Assembly: GCA_963702765.1 (NCBI GenBank)
Contig: CAVPEB010000027.1
Coordinates: 1 to 64,000 of the forward strand
DNA from: DATMNR01 sp963702765
GTDB lineage: Bacteria > Chloroflexota > Ktedonobacteria > Ktedonobacterales > Ktedonobacteraceae
Direction: 5' to 3'
DNA length: 64,000 bases
Under the pieces are notes generated by a model. It did not search any database, was not told the origin of the DNA, and saw only the letters and a program-made list of their open reading frames with translations. Positions 63,327 to 64,000 of the stretch are shown piece by piece (position 1 is the stretch's first letter; every line of letters starts with the position of its first letter). The translations under genes were made by a program, and so were the position numbers.

Positions 63327-64000
63327 ATGAGTATCGAAGTTGAGTTGACAGATTTAGCTTACGGTGGTGATGCCGTAGGTCGATACGAGGGACGCGTCTT
63401 ATTTGTACCCGGGGGTATTCCGGGAGAACGCGTGCTTGTGGAAATTGTAGAAGAACGTAGAGGCCATGCTCGTGCAGATTTACTCGAGATTTTGCGACCG
63501 GCGCCCGAACGTATCGAGCCTCAATATCCCTTACTTACGGACAGTGGGTGCCAGTGGCAACATATAGCGTATCCAGCACAACTAACCTGGAAAGCGCACA
63601 TTGTCAGACAACTGCTCCTTCGCATCGGTAAGCAAACCGACGCAATTGTGCATCCCACCATTGGGATGCCTGCCGGGGTCTCTCCCTGGCATTATCGCAA
63701 CATAGCGCTATTCTCAGTTGGCCCTGAAGGCGAAGTGGGCTTCAAACTCACAGAGAGTCACGAAGTGCAAGACCTTGAAACCTGTGAATTATTGCATCCC
63801 GCCCTGGATATGGTATACCAGCTTGTGCGAACAAAACTCAAAAGCCAATTTGGTGATACTTTGGCGGAAATGATTCAGGGATTCACTATTCGAGGGGCTA
63901 TTGGCGCAGTCAGCACGAATGGCGCATCAACACAGGTAAAGGCGGTACCCACCCTGCTCAGCATACATGCGCGGCCCGGTTCAGTTCTCGAAACACCACA
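63327..64000 (+). CDS. RlmD/TrmA-type RNA (uracil-C5) methyltransferase, 3' end outside window
   Basis: The first 224 codons of a SAM-dependent RNA m5U methyltransferase. The N-terminal TRAM domain is IEVELTDLAYGGDAVGRYEG with RVLFVPGGIPGERVLVEIVE. The following DSGCQWQHIAYPAQLTWKAH resembles the conserved region with an iron-sulphur cysteine, here reduced to one Cys. WHYRNIALFSV starts the central domain. GAGGTG precedes ATG 63327. The catalytic Cys and SAM motifs lie beyond the window. Confidence 0.85.
   Translation, partial: MSIEVELTDLAYGGDAVGRYEGRVLFVPGGIPGERVLVEIVEERRGHARADLLEILRPAPERIEPQYPLLTDSGCQWQHIAYPAQLTWKAHIVRQLLLRIGKQTDAIVHPTIGMPAGVSPWHYRNIALFSVGPEGEVGFKLTESHEVQDLETCELLHPALDMVYQLVRTKLKSQFGDTLAEMIQGFTIRGAIGAVSTNGASTQVKAVPTLLSIHARPGSVLETP

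Noticed and set aside
1..64000. tRNA, rRNA, CRISPR arrays and insertion sequences
   Set aside because: Reading found no T-loop/anticodon patterns, rRNA stretches, regularly spaced repeats or transposase motifs.

Overview
The window looks like chromosome of a multicellular-type Chloroflexota bacterium of the class Ktedonobacteria. This is inferred from moderate GC, several membrane-anchored Ser/Thr kinases with Ktedonobacter-style ectodomains, a kinase-cyclase-ATPase giant, long MalT/LuxR regulators, a class II GlyRS behind a T-box, and PadR, MocR and TetR one-component regulators. No rRNA, tRNA, CRISPR array, transposase or phage module was recognised. Left arm (1-15 kb): an AT-rich edge carrying a sigma-70-like gene; a MocR regulator divergent from an eIF-2B-like protein; a GYD protein; yvcK divergent from an autoregulated padR; a TPR gene with a frameshift; a minus-strand cluster rnc, adenine-specific methylase, B12-binding mutase subunit, meaB; then a CopC-CopD fusion and a PEP mutase/isocitrate lyase-family gene. 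Decayed block (15-25.6 kb): an O-methyltransferase, a PEP-synthase/rifampicin-phosphotransferase-like gene, a 7TM sensor, a cupredoxin membrane protein and a MalT/LuxR regulator, all on the minus strand and all carrying indels, with one intact SnoaL-like gene, followed by an internally deleted hydrolase on the plus strand. Signalling block (25.8-33.7 kb): a MinD-like ATPase, a large hybrid histidine kinase, a response regulator, and a kinase-cyclase-ATPase gene coupled to a 66-residue membrane protein. Metabolic block (34-43.9 kb): a TetR regulator, end fragments of a CoxM/CoxL-type molybdenum hydroxylase operon around a long inverted repeat, an acetoin/pyruvate dehydrogenase E1alpha-E1beta-E2 operon without E3, enoyl-CoA hydratase with a thiolase remnant, a DUF4326 gene, and an ABC-2 exporter whose two genes flank an ornithine cyclodeaminase-family gene. 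Right arm (44-64 kb): two paralogous kinases with a shared ectodomain, an anchored alpha/beta hydrolase, a Ski2-like helicase, a threonine dehydratase/serine racemase-type enzyme, DinB, a T-box and GlyRS gene, a small TetR regulon (hydrolase, cupin, tetR) marked by related palindromes, another hydrolase, an ECF sigma/anti-sigma/polymer-forming membrane protein operon, and the start of an RlmD/TrmA-type methyltransferase. A recurring oddity is about 20 single-base frameshifts. They hit probably essential genes (GlyRS) as well as dispensable ones, so some are likely sequence errors. The in-frame stops and missing gene middles look more like genuine decay.
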